A stretch of DNA of 64,000 nucleotides from an uncultured Collinsella sp. GTDB taxonomy: Bacteria; Actinomycetota; Coriobacteriia; Coriobacteriales; Coriobacteriaceae. The notes below the pieces were generated by a model. It did not search any database. It was given only the letters and a program-made list of their open reading frames with translations, and was not told the DNA's origin. Position numbers and translations under genes: made by a program. Of the stretch, positions 34,901 to 43,321 are shown piece by piece. Numbering within the stretch: the stretch's first letter is position 1; every line of letters starts with the position of its first letter. The DNA lies in assembly GCA_934654835.1 (NCBI GenBank), contig CAKUGY010000003.1, forward strand, positions 62,001-126,000. The letters run 5' to 3'.

Positions 34901-35741
34901 CGACGCCGCGGTAAAGCGCCAGAAGGACCGTGCGAGCGGCCAGACCTCGTTCTTCGATATGTTTGGCGACGTTGAGGGCTCGGGCTTCGAGGTCAGCGTG
35001 CCCGATCCGGACGGCCAGGAATGGGACCGCCACCTCAAGCTGAGCCAGGAGAAAGAGGTCCTGGGCATCTATGTCTCGGACCACCCGCTACGTCCGTTTG
35101 AGTATGCACTAGCCAAGGCGCGCGACTTCTCGTTCTCGCAGATCGACACCGGCTACGAAGTTCAAAACCCCACGGGCGGTACCATCAACCAGGAGATTCC
35201 CGAGGGTAAGGCGCTGTGGTGGGCCGGCATGGTCTCGAGCGTGTCCAAGCGCGTGACCAAAAACGGCGACCCCATGGGCATCGTGCAGCTGGAGGACATG
35301 GAAGGCGAGGCCACCGTCGTCGTGTTCCCCAAGACCTACAAGGAGGCCGAGGGGTATCTGTACGGCGAGGTCGATCCCGAGACCGGCGTGCAACTGTCCG
35401 ACGCGTTTGTGCGCATTAAGGGCAAACTCGAGCGCTCGGACCGCGGCGACCAGATCATCGCGCAGGAGATCGTGCCGCTCGAGCTCAACGAGGAGAACAA
35501 CAAGCCCAAGGTGTTTGAGGTCATGGTGCCCAACAGTCGCTTTAGCCAGGGAAACATGGCGCGTCTTGCCACGGTGCTCACCACCAACCCGGGCGGCGAC
35601 CGCGTGGAGATCTTTATCGAGCAGGTGGACGGGCGCGTGCTGCGTGCCGAGGTACCTGCTAAGGTCAACGCGCGCTCGATTCCGCTGCTGGCCGAGGCCA
35701 AGGCGATTGTGGGTAACCAAGGTCGCGTGACGGTGATTTAG
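31938..35741 (+). CDS. dnaE: DNA polymerase III alpha subunit
   Basis: A 1267-residue replicative polymerase of the DnaE1 type. The PHP domain opens FVHLHNHTVFSMLDG and includes ITDHGYMYG. The catalytic palm has GVGPGRGSAAG and PDIDMDFDDERR (the Asp pair that binds Mg). The finger/beta-binding part has the AYxFNKSHSAGYA block, and helix-hairpin-helix and OB-fold segments follow (GTVVVFPKTY-like region near residue 1135). It lacks the PolC exonuclease insertion. It stands alone, with a palindrome after its stop that could be a terminator. The ribosome site (CGGAGC) is weak. Confidence 0.97.
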   Translation: MAFVHLHNHTVFSMLDGATRIQDMVNRAVELGMPAVAITDHGYMYGVPDLALACDAVNHNTPEYKTWSHDKSFLEKDRRDELVEPDPEENPREHAQYVKDMAMWDEKGNIDELKPPLVIKPIFGCEVYFTPDETLARDHKPELYHMILLAKDQEGYVNLMQTVSEAAVQGFYYKPRVTLDNLRRHAKGMICTSACIAGIIPKYIDRGDMEGAIKWAETFRDTFDPGDFYIEIQEHGITTDNGLTDEQMDRTLIDIAKQVGVKVIATNDFHYLRREDAPVQDVIMCIGMNAKVDDPNRMRMTGSEFYMKTEEEMRAMFPYCPEACDNTIEIADKCYVELDWDSIILPRFPLLDPGETHESQFRRECEKGLRQHYGDDWATREIGGVNIKERFEYEYKVICDKGFAAYFLIVAEYVQWAKDNGIGVGPGRGSAAGAIVAYAMNITAFDPLENGLMFERFLSPQRTEMPDIDMDFDDERRLEVVEHVRQLYGPEKVTHVITYSTIKAKQAINDAARVLDYPVYMGQRLSKMVSSDPKVKLKQVLDKQPGKEDLFNPDFAEAYKKDDDARRIIDTALSIEGLTRGEGVHACAVLICRDPVNEHVPTKLDTKGGVEITQYEGHTVADMGLLKMDFLGLRTLTVISKAKANIKKNFGIDIKEEEIPFDDPEIFKLMGSGHTAGVFQVESAGMTATIKNMKPTEYKHVVALIALYRPGPLGAGMVSSYINRMNGKEPAVSYDDRLDDILGETYGTMVYQEQVMLISVEMCGFSKGESDSRIRKPVAKKKIKLLTSTVLHWEDGSDETTYDHWMNGAIKNNYTREVAQKIWDDVLEFASYAFNKSHSAGYAILVMQTAWLKAHYPHEYMAAVLTSYTGKTDKIVHYVSACRHDGIPVLSPDVNESGTEFTATKEGVRFGLAGIRGVGTGVAQTIIAEREAGGPFKTLHDFVERVDSSQANRRVIESLIKAGAFDSTGYPRRQMMHFVDKNNPENIIDAAVKRQKDRASGQTSFFDMFGDVEGSGFEVSVPDPDGQEWDRHLKLSQEKEVLGIYVSDHPLRPFEYALAKARDFSFSQIDTGYEVQNPTGGTINQEIPEGKALWWAGMVSSVSKRVTKNGDPMGIVQLEDMEGEATVVVFPKTYKEAEGYLYGEVDPETGVQLSDAFVRIKGKLERSDRGDQIIAQEIVPLELNEENNKPKVFEVMVPNSRFSQGNMARLATVLTTNPGGDRVEIFIEQVDGRVLRAEVPAKVNARSIPLLAEAKAIVGNQGRVTVI

Positions 35742-35756
35742 CGGCGCCTTTGCTGG

Positions 35757-35884
35757 GGGTAGCTAATTTGGGACGGGGCTATTTTAGCTACCCTTTGGCT
35801 GACGGCGGATTGGCTGGGATTTTGAATAATTCTCAACCGACATATGGGGGTAGCTAAAATAGCCCCGTCCCAAATTAGCTACCC
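35757..35884. repeat. Perfect 37-bp inverted repeat (128-bp element)
   Basis: The arm at 35757-35793 begins GGGTAGCTAATTTGGGACGG and its exact reverse complement is at 35848-35884, separated by 54 bp. Each arm itself starts GGGTAGCTA and ends TAGCTACCC. It fills the whole dnaE-to-helicase gap and differs from the GTTGCGGTG palindromes. Confidence 0.92.
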
Positions 35885-35905
35885 GGCGCGAGATTGGAGG
35901 AAGTG

Positions 35906-38900
35906 ATGGCACAGGGGACGTTTGTGCAGGCGCTTCGTAAGGAAGCGACGCTCAGCGGCACCTTTATGAAGGGGCGTTCGCTCATGCTCAACGGCGCCGT
36001 GCTGTCGTTTGAGGACTCCGGCTCGCGCTTTTCCAAGAACGTGACGGTCGAGGGCACGGTGCGCGGTTCCCGTGGCGACCTGTACAAGACGCACGTGGCG
36101 CTCGATGTGGACGAGCGCGAGGTTATCGACTACGACTGCGATTGCCCCGCCGCCTACCGCTACCCTGGCATGTGCAAGCACGCCATCGCCACGGCACTGG
36201 CGTATCTGGACGCAAACGGCATCGAGTCCGTCGAGGGCCTGCGCACGCCGGTCCGCACGTTTACGGCGGCGCCCAAGCAACCCGTGCGCCCCGCGTCCGC
36301 CGCGCCGGCGGTCAACCCCAACTTTCCCTTCCCGGCACCAGTTCCCACGAGTCCGAGCCTCATGAAAGCACTCTCCGACCTTTCGGACGCGCGCATGGAT
36401 GAGCTGGCGGGCATGCGCCGCAAGCTCGCCGCCACCGTCGACCCCGATGCCCCCAAGGCGGTGTTGGAGCCCTCGCTGGTGCCGTACTACAATCCGCTGT
36501 TTGCCGACCGCTTTAGCTGGGCGCTCGAGTTTCGCATTCGCTGCGGCTCGGTGTCCTACGTGGTCAAGGACATTGACGGCATGGCCGGCGCCTACATGCG
36601 CGGCGGCACGTTCTCGTATGGCAAAAAGCTCACGTTCCTCCATACGCCCGAGGCCTTTGACGAGGTTTCGGTGCGTCTGCTCGACCTTATCGCGACGACG
36701 GTCGTCTATCTGAGTGACATCACGAGCTTGCGCTCGGCGTCGTATGACTTTGCCCGTAGCGGCTTTGTCGCTGAGCGCCAGCTGCCGCTATCCGAGCATG
36801 ACATCGTATACGTGCTGGACCTGCTGCGCGGCGGGACCATTTCCTTTGAGCCTGCCTGGTCACGGGGGACGACGACGCGCCGTTCCTACGAGGTGGCGGT
36901 TGAACTGCCTCCGGAAGGGGAGGACGAGGCGCTGTCTAAGCGCCCACCGTTCCTCGCCGCCAAAATCGCGCCGGCGGCTGGTGGCAGCTACGATCTGCGC
37001 CTGCCGGCCGATGCATATTGCTTTGCCTCGGGCGATGTTGCCTATCTGGTCGACACGCACCGCGCGCGCCGTACCGACGCGGCGTTTGCCCAGCATGCTG
37101 CACCGTTTCTGTCGCGTTTGCTGCCCTGCCGCACGCCGGTCCATATCGCCGCCGAACAGGTGGGCGAGTTCTGCCGCATGGCGCTGCCCGTGCTGCGCGA
37201 ATACTCCGACCTCACCGCTCCCGCCGTGCTTGACACCGTGGCGCCCGAGCCGAGCTTTGCTATGGCAATCGGTGTTGACGACGGACTTGTGACATGCAAG
37301 ATCACGGTCGCCTACGGCGATTGGTCGGCAGATCTCTTTAGCCTGGGTGCCCCGGGAAGCCCCTTCGAAGACCAGCGCCCCGGAGTGCCACCCCGCGACA
37401 TGGTGGCGGAGTTTCGCGTTATGGACACGGCTGCCATGTACTTCGATTTCTACGAGAGCGGCCTGGCGTTTGAGGAGCGCGATGACGAGAACCTGTTCCG
37501 CCTGCTGACCGAGGGCCTGTCTGTGCTGTCTGAGCTGGGCGAGGTCATGCTCAGCGACCGCCTGCGCCAGATCTCGGTACGTCCTGCGCCCAAGCTCTCG
37601 GTGCGTGCGACCGTCAAGAGCAATCTGCTCGACGTCGAACTGGGCGCGAGCGGGCTTTCGGCCGTAGACCTTGCCATCTACCTGGACTCGTACAAGCGCC
37701 ACCAGACGTTTGCGCGCCTGACGTCCGGCGACATCGTGCGCTTGGACGAGGGCGCTCGCGCCGCGTTTGGCCTTGCCGAGGACCTGGGCGTCGATGCCGT
37801 CGACCTGCTCGACGGCGTGTCGCTTCCCGCGTCGAGCACCCTGTTTGTCGATAGCATGCTCGCGCGCACGCCCGCGCTCGATGCCGATCGCGATGCCGCG
37901 TTCCGCCGCACCGTCGAGCGCCTGGACACGCTCGGCAAGATGGACTTTACGGTGCCGGCATCCCTCAAGGCCACGCTGCGTGGCTACCAGGTCGATGGCT
38001 ATCAGTGGCTCGGCTCGCTCGAGCATCTGGGCCTTGGCGGTATTTTGGCCGACGACATGGGCCTGGGCAAAACGCTGCAGATGATCGCGCATATCCTGGC
38101 GCGCGTGGAGGCGGATGACATCAAGCCCACGCTCGTGGTGTGTCCCGCGTCGCTCGTGTACAACTGGACTGCCGAGCTGGAGCGCTTTGCGCCTTCGCTC
38201 GACGTGTGCGCCATCGTGGGTGCCAAGGCTCAGCGTCGCGTGCAAATTGCCGGCGTGGCCGAGCACAACGTGGTCGTGACCTCGTATGACCTCATGCGTC
38301 GCGATATCGACGAGTATGCCGAGCAGGACTTTGCCCGCGTGGTACTCGACGAGGCCCAGTACATTAAAAACCCGCTCACCCAGGTGGCGCGCGCCGCCAA
38401 GCGCCTGCCCGCCGGCGTGCGCTTTGCCCTGACGGGCACGCCCATCGAAAACCGCCTGTCTGAGCTCTGGAGCATCTTCGACTTTTTGATGCCGGGCCTT
38501 TTGGGCACGCGCGAGTCGTTTGCCAAGCGCTTTGAGAGCCCGGTCGAACACGCCGAGGGTGACAGCGCTGCTCGCCTGCAGGCGCTCGTGTCGCCGTTTG
38601 TGCTGCGTCGTGTTAAGGAAGACGTGGTCGCCGACCTGCCCGAGAAGATCGAGGACACGGTCATGGCGCAGCTCGCTGGCGAGCAGCGCAAGCTCTACCT
38701 GGCCAACCAGGATCGCATTGCCCAGCAGGTGCAGCATCGCGAAGCCAGCGAGTTTAAGAAGGATAAGCTCAAGGTGCTCGCCGAGCTCACCAAGCTGCGC
38801 CAGATCTGCTGCGACCCGCATCTGCACTACGAGGACTACAAGGCCGGGAGCGCCAAGCTCGACGCTTGTATGGAGCTCGTGCACGGCGCGCTCGACGGCG

Positions 38901-39370
38901 GGCATCACATTCTGCTGTTCAGCCAGTTTACGGGCATGCTCGATATCATCGGCAAGCGCCTGGCCAAGGAGGACATCGGCTTCCTTAAACTCACGGGCGC
39001 ATCGTCCAAGGAGAGCCGCGCCAAGATGGTTGCGCAGTTCCAGGCGGGCGAGGTGCCGGTGTTTTTGATTTCGCTCAAGGCGGGCGGCGTCGGTCTGAAC
39101 CTGACGGTTGCCGACGTGGTCATTCACTACGACCCGTGGTGGAACGTGGCGGCGCAGGACCAAGCGACCGACCGTGCCCACCGTATTGGCCAGCAGCACA
39201 CCGTGACCGTGTACAAGCTCATCGCCAAGGACACGATCGAGGAGCGCATCATGCAGATGCAGGAGTCCAAGCGCGACCTGGTCAACAGCGTGCTTGGTGG
39301 CGACGGTATCTCCTCGGCGCTGTTTTCCCGCGAGGATGTCCTGGCGCTGCTGGGAGGCGACGGACGCTAG
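35906..39370 (+). CDS. SWIM zinc-finger / SNF2-family helicase
   Basis: A 1154-residue protein. The N-terminal SWIM finger is CDCPAAYRYPGMCKH (residues ~74-88). A long middle region precedes the SNF2 ATPase (about 690-1150): Q-motif/Ia area YQWLGSLEHLGLGGILADDMGLGKT (Walker A GLGKT), Walker B DEAQ in VVLDEAQYIKN, LTGTPIEN, and helicase C motifs LFSQFTGMLD, SLKAGGVGLNL and ATDRAHRIGQ. Such RapA/HepA-like translocases remodel protein-DNA or polymerase complexes. ATG at 35906 has GGAGG 5 bases upstream and is preferred over the TTG at 35894. The gene is apparently monocistronic. Confidence 0.92.
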   Translation: MAQGTFVQALRKEATLSGTFMKGRSLMLNGAVLSFEDSGSRFSKNVTVEGTVRGSRGDLYKTHVALDVDEREVIDYDCDCPAAYRYPGMCKHAIATALAYLDANGIESVEGLRTPVRTFTAAPKQPVRPASAAPAVNPNFPFPAPVPTSPSLMKALSDLSDARMDELAGMRRKLAATVDPDAPKAVLEPSLVPYYNPLFADRFSWALEFRIRCGSVSYVVKDIDGMAGAYMRGGTFSYGKKLTFLHTPEAFDEVSVRLLDLIATTVVYLSDITSLRSASYDFARSGFVAERQLPLSEHDIVYVLDLLRGGTISFEPAWSRGTTTRRSYEVAVELPPEGEDEALSKRPPFLAAKIAPAAGGSYDLRLPADAYCFASGDVAYLVDTHRARRTDAAFAQHAAPFLSRLLPCRTPVHIAAEQVGEFCRMALPVLREYSDLTAPAVLDTVAPEPSFAMAIGVDDGLVTCKITVAYGDWSADLFSLGAPGSPFEDQRPGVPPRDMVAEFRVMDTAAMYFDFYESGLAFEERDDENLFRLLTEGLSVLSELGEVMLSDRLRQISVRPAPKLSVRATVKSNLLDVELGASGLSAVDLAIYLDSYKRHQTFARLTSGDIVRLDEGARAAFGLAEDLGVDAVDLLDGVSLPASSTLFVDSMLARTPALDADRDAAFRRTVERLDTLGKMDFTVPASLKATLRGYQVDGYQWLGSLEHLGLGGILADDMGLGKTLQMIAHILARVEADDIKPTLVVCPASLVYNWTAELERFAPSLDVCAIVGAKAQRRVQIAGVAEHNVVVTSYDLMRRDIDEYAEQDFARVVLDEAQYIKNPLTQVARAAKRLPAGVRFALTGTPIENRLSELWSIFDFLMPGLLGTRESFAKRFESPVEHAEGDSAARLQALVSPFVLRRVKEDVVADLPEKIEDTVMAQLAGEQRKLYLANQDRIAQQVQHREASEFKKDKLKVLAELTKLRQICCDPHLHYEDYKAGSAKLDACMELVHGALDGGHHILLFSQFTGMLDIIGKRLAKEDIGFLKLTGASSKESRAKMVAQFQAGEVPVFLISLKAGGVGLNLTVADVVIHYDPWWNVAAQDQATDRAHRIGQQHTVTVYKLIAKDTIEERIMQMQESKRDLVNSVLGGDGISSALFSREDVLALLGGDGR

Positions 39371-39471
39371 CCTCGCTCGTTATGTGTTCATTTGCCATGC
39401 CGTGGATGGTTCGTTTGCCTTTGGGCATAAGAGACATCGAGAACATCGGCACATCAGCAAAGGAGAACATC

Positions 39472-39834
39472 ATGGCGAAATTCTTTAAGGACCCTGAAGG
39501 CAAGCTCATTGCCGCCCTGGGCGACGACGTTGCAACCCCCGCTGGCTGCACGGAGCTGACCGCGAACACCGAGGACGCGGCGCACGAGAAGCACGTGCCC
39601 GTCGTCGAGAGCGAGCGCGATGGCCATGTGATCCGTGCGCGCGTGGGATCGGTCGAGCACCCCAGCCTGCCCGAGCACTACATCGAGTGGATCGCGCTTG
39701 AGGCCGAGGGTCGCCTGGAGGTCCATTACCTTGAGCCCGGCATGAAGCCCGCGACGTTTTTTGCCGGCGGTTCCAAGACCGGCACCGTCTATGCCTATTG
39801 CAACCTGCACGGGCTGTGGTCCGCGACGTTCTAG
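39472..39834 (+). CDS. Superoxide reductase (neelaredoxin/desulfoferrodoxin centre II type)
   Basis: A 120-residue non-heme iron enzyme that reduces superoxide to peroxide, protecting anaerobes from oxygen. Iron-site motifs are EKHVPVVE (Glu, Lys and first His), EHPSLPEHYIEWI (two His) and CNLHGLW (Cys and last His). The N-terminal four-Cys desulforedoxin domain is absent, so it is the one-iron form. ATG at 39472 follows AAGGAG; the longer upstream frame is non-conserved and overlaps the helicase gene. A terminator follows. Confidence 0.92.
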   Translation: MAKFFKDPEGKLIAALGDDVATPAGCTELTANTEDAAHEKHVPVVESERDGHVIRARVGSVEHPSLPEHYIEWIALEAEGRLEVHYLEPGMKPATFFAGGSKTGTVYAYCNLHGLWSATF

Positions 39835-39880
39835 GAGCGTGCCCCCGCTCGGGGTATCATAGCTAGCATATGCACATGCA

Positions 39881-39912
39881 AGCGCCGACTGCATCTTGCG
39901 GCCGGCGCTTTT
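39881..39912 (+). terminator. Terminator after superoxide reductase
   Basis: Stem AGCGCCG (39881-39887) with CGGCGCT (39903-39909) followed by TTTT. Confidence 0.75.
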
Positions 39913-39951
39913 ACTACGATAACGACGGTTTACGACGGAAAGGGCTGAGCC

Positions 39952-41937
39952 ATGAAGCTCGCACTTGCACAGATCGATATGCGCCTGGGTGATATTGAGG
40001 GTATCTGCGGTCGCATCGAGGACCAGGCGCGCCTGGCCCATGAGCGCGGTGCGCGCGTGCTGTGCGTGCCGGCTCCGCTCTTTATGGGCGCCCTGCCCGG
40101 TGGCCTGGTGGGCGCTGCCGACTTTGAGCACGATATGCTTGCCGGTCTGACCGGCGTTGCCGAACGCATCCAGGAGCTCGACATGATCTGCATCGTGCCC
40201 GCGGCAGTTTCGTTTGAGGGGCAGCCGCTGCTCGACTACATGATGCTCAAAGACGGTCGCGTAGTGCCCGCCCGCGCGAGCATTGCCCTGCAGCGCGGCG
40301 AGAACAACGATGCGCGTTGGGCGCCGCCGGTGTTCGACGTGGACGGCGTGCGCATCGCGGTGATCTTCGACCTGGACCGTGAGCTCGAGATGCTGCCGAC
40401 CGGTGTCGACCTCATTGCCTATTTCCAGCTCAACGCATTCGATATGACCAACCGCGAGACCGCCGCCGTTGCCGCCGTGCGCAGTGGCGCCTACCGCAAG
40501 ATCGCATCCAAGCGCAGCGTGTGGTTTGCCTGTATGGCGCCGGTTGGTGCGTACGACGAGTCGGTGTATACCGGTGGGTCGTTTGTGCTCGACGACTGCG
40601 GCCGCGTGGTGGCCCAGGCGCCGTGTTTTGAGGAGAGCCTGCTGGTTCAGGAGATTCAGCGCGGCGTGATGCTCGATGCCTTGGAGGACCATGAGCTGCC
40701 CGAGTTTCGCTCCGAGGAGTGGCTGTGGCAGGCGCTGGTACTTGCCGTGCGCGACAACGCCCGCGCCCACGGTACGTCGCGTGCCGTGATGGCGCTCGAG
40801 GGCGACCTGCCGTCGTCCCTGCTGGCGGCGCTTGCCGTCGACGCCCTGGGCCCGCGCAATGTGATCGGTCTGGTATTGGGACGCAACCGCATCTTTACGC
40901 CGGTGCAGGAAGAGGCCGAGGCGGCTCGCTGTGCCGCCGTCCGTGCCATTGCCGAGCGCCTGCATATTCGCACGGTTGAGCGCGATGCGCCGGATGCCGC
41001 GCGTGTGCTCGACCGCGACGTGTCGGCGGGCGACGCCGAACGCCTGCGCTCGCGCACGCTGGGACTCATGCTGGAGGATACGGCGCTCGAGCTGGGCGCG
41101 ATGGCGCTGAGCCCGCTGTCCAAAACCGAGTACGCGCTGGCGGCGCCGGCGCTTTGCGGTGGCTACCAGGGCGATTACGCGCCCTTTGGCGATGTGTACC
41201 TGTCGACGCTCGAGTTTGTGGCGCGCGTGCGCAACCGTACGTCTGCCGTGGTGCCGCAGGAACTCGTGACGCTCAACGCGGTGGAGGATTGCATGGAACG
41301 CGTGCTGGCGCAGACGCTCTCGACGCTCGACGGTCCGGTCGACATGCTCGACCGCGCGGCGCAGCTGCTCGGTGGGCTTGAACCCGGTGAGGTCGATGGC
41401 ACGCTCGAGTCGCATGTGGACCGCAATCGTCCTTTCGACGACATTCCGATGGCTGCCGGCAAGCCCGAGGCCTGTTCGCTGCTGCTGATGCTCGTGCGTC
41501 AGGGAGAGGCCGCTCGCCGCCAACTGCCGACGGCGCCGATTGTCTCGGCCTGTTCGTTTGCCGAGCGCTCCTGGCCGTATATGCTCGCGTGGTCCGATCT
41601 GGGACTTAGCGGTAAAGAGCGTATGACGGTCGATTCGCTGGCTCGTGCCGAGGTGCGTCGCTTTGCCGACGAGGATACGAGCGAACGCATGCGAAGCGAG
41701 ATGATGGGCGTGCTCGGTGAGCTGCTGGGTATTTCGCCCGAGCAGATGGAGGAGCTTCGCTCCGAGGACGGTCAGCGCCGTCTGCACGAGGGCATGAAGA
41801 AGTTTGAGGGCGAGGTCCAAGACGCCATCGATAAGATGATGGGCGGTCAGGGCGGCCCGCAAGGTGGCCCCCAGGGCGGACCGATGCCGCATCCGCCGGT
41901 GGATCCAAGACAATTCCCATTCTTCTCTCAAAACTAG
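39952..41937 (+). CDS. NadE-like pseudoenzyme: nitrilase plus NAD synthetase domains without catalytic residues
   Basis: A 661-residue protein with the two-domain order of glutamine-dependent NAD+ synthetase. In the amidase part the expected catalytic Glu is replaced (VPAPLF, Ala41), the Lys site reads ARASIAL, and the expected Cys is Phe139 (IAVIFDLDRE instead of an ICED-type block). The synthetase part keeps the outline, ALEGDLPSSLLAALAVDALG (281-300) and SKTEYALAAPALCGGYQGD followed by APFGDVYLSTLEF, but the SGGxDS P-loop is EGDLPSS. A Gly/Pro/Gln-rich tail (GGQGGPQGGPQGG) ends it. It is intact and well coded, so probably a functional non-enzymatic derivative, for example a sensor or scaffold. 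The role is unknown. Confidence 0.75.
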   Translation: MKLALAQIDMRLGDIEGICGRIEDQARLAHERGARVLCVPAPLFMGALPGGLVGAADFEHDMLAGLTGVAERIQELDMICIVPAAVSFEGQPLLDYMMLKDGRVVPARASIALQRGENNDARWAPPVFDVDGVRIAVIFDLDRELEMLPTGVDLIAYFQLNAFDMTNRETAAVAAVRSGAYRKIASKRSVWFACMAPVGAYDESVYTGGSFVLDDCGRVVAQAPCFEESLLVQEIQRGVMLDALEDHELPEFRSEEWLWQALVLAVRDNARAHGTSRAVMALEGDLPSSLLAALAVDALGPRNVIGLVLGRNRIFTPVQEEAEAARCAAVRAIAERLHIRTVERDAPDAARVLDRDVSAGDAERLRSRTLGLMLEDTALELGAMALSPLSKTEYALAAPALCGGYQGDYAPFGDVYLSTLEFVARVRNRTSAVVPQELVTLNAVEDCMERVLAQTLSTLDGPVDMLDRAAQLLGGLEPGEVDGTLESHVDRNRPFDDIPMAAGKPEACSLLLMLVRQGEAARRQLPTAPIVSACSFAERSWPYMLAWSDLGLSGKERMTVDSLARAEVRRFADEDTSERMRSEMMGVLGELLGISPEQMEELRSEDGQRRLHEGMKKFEGEVQDAIDKMMGGQGGPQGGPQGGPMPHPPVDPRQFPFFSQN

Positions 41938-42179
41938 AACGCTGCGCGCCCACCAGAGCGGCAATCTGGCGTTCAATCGTCGGGCATGGCCATAAGGCCT
42001 ATGCCCTCCTCTTTCACGCCACCTTGCTCGCTCTGGCGGGCGCTCGCTGGCGTGTGGTCAACCTGCGATTCGACCTTGCTTGGCTCATGCTTCCCAGGTT
42101 GTGTTATTCTAGAACAGACGTTCGTGAGTAGTGCGCGGGGCCTTGCCTTGCGCTTGGTAAAAGACGAGGGGAGGTTGGC

Positions 42180-42701
42180 TTGGTTATTTTGGGCATCGAC
42201 CCCGGTTTGGCTCATACGGGTTGGGGGATTATCGAGGAGCGGCGTGGCGAGGTTCGCTGCCGTGCCTATGGCTGCATCGAGACCAGCGCGGGTAGTCCGC
42301 TCGCGGTGCGCCTGTCGCATATCGCCCGCGACCTCAAGGGCGTCGTGGAGCGTTATCGACCCGATACCGCTGCCATCGAGAGCATTTACTTTGGCGCCAA
42401 CGTTCGCTCGGCCATCCCTACGGCGCATGCTCGCGGCGCCGCGCTCGTGGCGCTTTCGGAATGCGCGCTTGAGATCGGTGAGTACACGCCCATGCAAATC
42501 AAGCAAGCTGTGGTGGGTACCGGTGCCGCAGACAAGCGGCAGGTCGCCTACATGGTGCGCACGCTCACGCAGCTCGACCATGACCCGCATCCCGACCATG
42601 CCGCCGATGCCTTGGCTTGCGCCATCTGCCACGTAAACCTCAGCCGTACCCGCGCCCTTACTGGCGGCGAGTTCTATCAACAGAGAGGAACCGGATACTG
42701 A
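42180..42701 (+). CDS. ruvC: Crossover junction endodeoxyribonuclease RuvC
   Basis: A 173-residue Holliday-junction resolvase. The RNase H-like acidic residues are visible: Asp in ILGIDPGLAHTGWG (about residue 7), Glu in AIESIYFG (about 66), and the C-terminal Asp pair in HPDHAADALACAICH (about 139-142). The start is TTG at 42180, which gives the conserved MVILGIDPG N-terminus. The stop overlaps the ruvA ATG by one base, so ruvC-ruvA-ruvB form one coupled operon. Confidence 0.95.
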   Translation: MVILGIDPGLAHTGWGIIEERRGEVRCRAYGCIETSAGSPLAVRLSHIARDLKGVVERYRPDTAAIESIYFGANVRSAIPTAHARGAALVALSECALEIGEYTPMQIKQAVVGTGAADKRQVAYMVRTLTQLDHDPHPDHAADALACAICHVNLSRTRALTGGEFYQQRGTGY

Positions 42702-43321
42702 TGATCTCCCAGCTCCATGGAACGCTTGTCGAGGCAACAATGAGCTCGGCCGTCGTCGATGTGTCGGGCGTGGGCTTTGAGCTCGGCATCTCGGGCAGCA
42801 CCGCTGCCACGTTGCCGACGCCCGGCGGCGAGGTCCGCCTCTACACGCGCATGCAGGTGCGCGAGGACGCCATGACGCTCTTTGGGTTTGCCTCCAAGGA
42901 CGAGCGCACGATGTTCGACCGGCTCGTGTCCGTCTCGGGTGTTGGTCCGCGCCTGGCACTCGCCGTGCTTTCCACCTATACCGTGGGGCAGCTGTATTCA
43001 CTGGTGATGGCTGAGGACGACAAGGGCATGGCCAAGGTGCCCGGTGTGGGCAAAAAGACCGCCCAGCGTCTGATCCTGGAGCTCAAGAGCACCTTTGCCA
43101 AGGACAAGGGCTTTGTGCCGGTCGACGTGATTCCCGGCCAGGTTGCGATGCCGGTTCCCGCCGCCGCTCCCTCGGCGATCGATGACGCCCGCGCGGCACT
43201 CCTTTCCATGGGCTTTAGCCCGCAGGAGACCGATGTCGCCCTGAGCGGGTATGATGGGCAGGATATGCGTGTCGAGGATCTGCTCGGCGCGGCGCTTAAG
43301 CGACTCGGAATGGATGCGTGA
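42701..43321 (+). CDS. ruvA: Holliday junction DNA helicase subunit RuvA
   Basis: A 206-residue junction-binding subunit. It has the N-terminal OB fold (MISQLHGTLVEA, MQVREDAMTLFGF), two helix-hairpin-helix motifs (VSGVGPRLALAVLS and VPGVGKKTAQRLILEL), a Pro/Ala linker and the C-terminal RuvB-contacting domain (ARAALLSMGFSPQE). It tetramerises on the junction and recruits RuvB. The ATG overlaps the ruvC stop and the TGA overlaps the ruvB ATG. Confidence 0.96.
   Translation: MISQLHGTLVEATMSSAVVDVSGVGFELGISGSTAATLPTPGGEVRLYTRMQVREDAMTLFGFASKDERTMFDRLVSVSGVGPRLALAVLSTYTVGQLYSLVMAEDDKGMAKVPGVGKKTAQRLILELKSTFAKDKGFVPVDVIPGQVAMPVPAAAPSAIDDARAALLSMGFSPQETDVALSGYDGQDMRVEDLLGAALKRLGMDA

Noticed and set aside
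31902..35084. Minus-strand open frame of over 1000 codons opposite dnaE
   Set aside because: DnaE motifs are complete on the plus strand; the antisense translation has no recognisable domain and results from third-position GC bias.
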